NCBI RefSeq assembly: GCF_003207855.1
Contig: NZ_NKTZ01000010.1
Span: 37,111-101,110, forward strand
Length of the DNA stretch: 64,000 nt
Origin: Komagataeibacter rhaeticus
GTDB lineage: Bacteria; Pseudomonadota; Alphaproteobacteria; Acetobacterales; Acetobacteraceae
Direction: 5' to 3'
Below, one piece after another: positions 63,134 through 64,000 of the stretch. Within the stretch, counting starts at the first letter, position 1, and every line of letters starts with the position of its first letter. The notes under the pieces were generated by a model that saw nothing but the letters and a program-made list of their open reading frames with translations, did not search any database and was not told the DNA's origin. The translations under genes and the position numbers were made by a program.

Positions 63134-63468
63134 GCGGCACTCTCCGTGGCGGGCACCGTTATACCCGCGATGACGGTAATGGCAAAGGTCTGGCTGGACT
63201 GGATGGTGCCATCGGGCCAGATGGTTCGCAGGTCGCAGCGGTAGCGGCCGACCGGCCACGTTCCGGTGTCACTCCCGTAGGTGATCTGGATGATTCCCGT
63301 CCGGCCGGGAACGATCTGGACAGAAAGATCAGCCAGACTGTTGCCCAGCACATCGCGCATCTGGCTGGTGAATGTGCAACCAGTCAGGTCCAGCGGTCTA
63401 CCATCAAACGTGCGGATGATCGCGGCCAGACGAAACGTGTTGCCCTGTTTCAGGACAAACCCACTCAT
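63130..63468 (-). CDS. Phage BppU-like tail/baseplate protein
   Basis: 112 residues. FVLKQGNTFRLAAIIRTFDG, PLDLTGCTFTSQMRD and WPVGRYRCDLRTIWPDGT give the immunoglobulin-like pattern of BppU-type N-terminal domains found in phage baseplate and tail-fibre proteins. Assignment from pattern only. Confidence 0.65.
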   Translation of the reverse strand: MSGFVLKQGNTFRLAAIIRTFDGRPLDLTGCTFTSQMRDVLGNSLADLSVQIVPGRTGIIQITYGSDTGTWPVGRYRCDLRTIWPDGTIQSSQTFAITVIAGITVPATESAA

Positions 63469-63743
63469 GATGTGGCGGAGCTGGTGGCAGGCGGTGTGTA
63501 AATGCTGCCAACCGGGTATTTCCCATCGGCATCCAGTGCGAAGGCAAAGCCGTCCGGAGCAGTAATGCCGGTCAGTCCGGTCAGTGACTGCGTTCCTACG
63601 ACCTCGCCAACCGGTGATGCCGTGGTAGCGGCAGGAATAACGGGCGTATCACCTGACAGATAGTTGTAGGATGGCTGAAACATCAGCGCCTTGGTGCGGT
63701 AGAGAATATAATTCTGGTATGTTGCCGTTGCGGTATCGGTCAT
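63465..63743 (-). CDS. Small phage protein, paralogue A
   Basis: 92 residues from MTDTATATYQNYILY, with GGAGATATCC before the ATG. The C terminus FALDADGKYPVGSIYTPPAT resembles that of the next gene upstream, so the two are duplicates of one short structural module. Function unknown. Confidence 0.7.
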   Translation of the reverse strand: MTDTATATYQNYILYRTKALMFQPSYNYLSGDTPVIPAATTASPVGEVVGTQSLTGLTGITAPDGFAFALDADGKYPVGSIYTPPATSSATS

Positions 63744-63771
63744 CAGGATATCTCCAGAACGTAAGCAATGG

Positions 63772-63987
63772 TCAGGATGTTGTGGCCGTGCTGGCCATAT
63801 AGGTGCTGCCAATCGGGAACTGCCCGTCCGGGTCCGCCACGATGGCGCTCCCGCTGCCCGGTGTCCATGCGGACGTGCCGTCCCAGACAACCCGGTTTAT
63901 TACATACCCGGCCGGGCGCGCCACGCCCGCTTCCGTTGCGGCCGCCGTCAGGTAGACGGCATAGACCTGTGCATTCGTATCGGTCAT
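63772..63987 (-). CDS. Small phage protein, paralogue B
   Basis: 71 residues from MTDTNAQVYAVYL, ribosome site AGGATC. The C terminus IVADPDGQFPIGSTYMAST parallels paralogue A. The middle is shorter. Function unknown; the operon continues beyond the window. Confidence 0.7.
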   Translation of the reverse strand: MTDTNAQVYAVYLTAAATEAGVARPAGYVINRVVWDGTSAWTPGSGSAIVADPDGQFPIGSTYMASTATTS

Positions 63988-64000
63988 CGGGTTGATCCTA

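Noticed and set aside
1..64000. CRISPR array or complete insertion sequence
   Set aside because: No regularly spaced repeats and no transposase domain were seen; the dispersed repeats are short and non-coding.

Overview
The window looks like chromosome of an acetic acid bacterium, most probably the Komagataeibacter (Gluconacetobacter xylinus) group. Three things point there: GC-rich coding DNA; an sldBA-type PQQ polyol dehydrogenase plus a second, sorbosone-dehydrogenase-like quinoprotein; and a gene row FixK/AadR-like regulator, PAS-GGDEF-EAL phosphodiesterase, GGDEF-EAL diguanylate cyclase, which is the layout of the cdg1 operon that sets c-di-GMP for cellulose synthesis in A. xylinum. All assignments come from reading the sequence and from memory of protein families; no search was run.

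Layout. 0.3-3.5 kb: a three-gene McrBC-type restriction locus in which the ATPase has no recognition domain and a separate 193-residue protein precedes it. 3.5-7 kb: tag (alkylation repair) and sldBA. 7.4-13.4 kb: two NsrR/Rrf2-like regulators and the cdg1-like operon. 14-18.4 kb: a RecD2/Dda-like helicase, an MFS exporter and nagA. 18.7-26 kb: an orphan DosP-like phosphodiesterase, a phytochrome-type sensor kinase without the usual chromophore cysteine, a periplasmic quinoprotein and a cupin. 26.3-32 kb: a purine-type cluster (guanine deaminase, BMP-family binding protein, hydrolase, 2-oxoglutarate/Fe oxygenase, 8-oxoguanine-deaminase-like protein). 33-43 kb: ybaK-like deacylase, DMT transporter, a large two-domain glycosyltransferase with N-terminal repeats, Nudix hydrolase, a small RNA, an N-formylglutamate amidohydrolase-like gene, tRNA-Val(GAC), a wrecked kptA, a DUF1275 protein and a B12-binding radical SAM enzyme.

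44.1-61.6 kb is the most interesting part: fourteen uninterrupted genes for cyclitol/sugar-acid catabolism. iolG, iolE and iolD would take myo-inositol to 5-deoxyglucuronate, but iolB, iolC, iolJ and iolA are absent. In their place are an aldehyde dehydrogenase, an IlvD/EDD sugar-acid dehydratase, an HpcH/HpaI aldolase and a clear malonate semialdehyde decarboxylase. On paper these convert 5-deoxyglucuronate through 5-deoxyglucarate and 4-hydroxy-2-oxoadipate to pyruvate plus malonate semialdehyde, then acetaldehyde and CO2, without any phosphorylation. Transporters, an RpiR-type regulator, a LysR regulator and a shared 18-bp candidate operator upstream of iolG and iolD complete the set. I propose it as a non-phosphorylative inositol pathway.

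From about 62.4 kb to the end the DNA changes to short overlapping phage tail genes; the junction cuts into a host gene. A dispersed repeat of about 80 bp that can fold as a three-arm structure occurs at least six times between genes.
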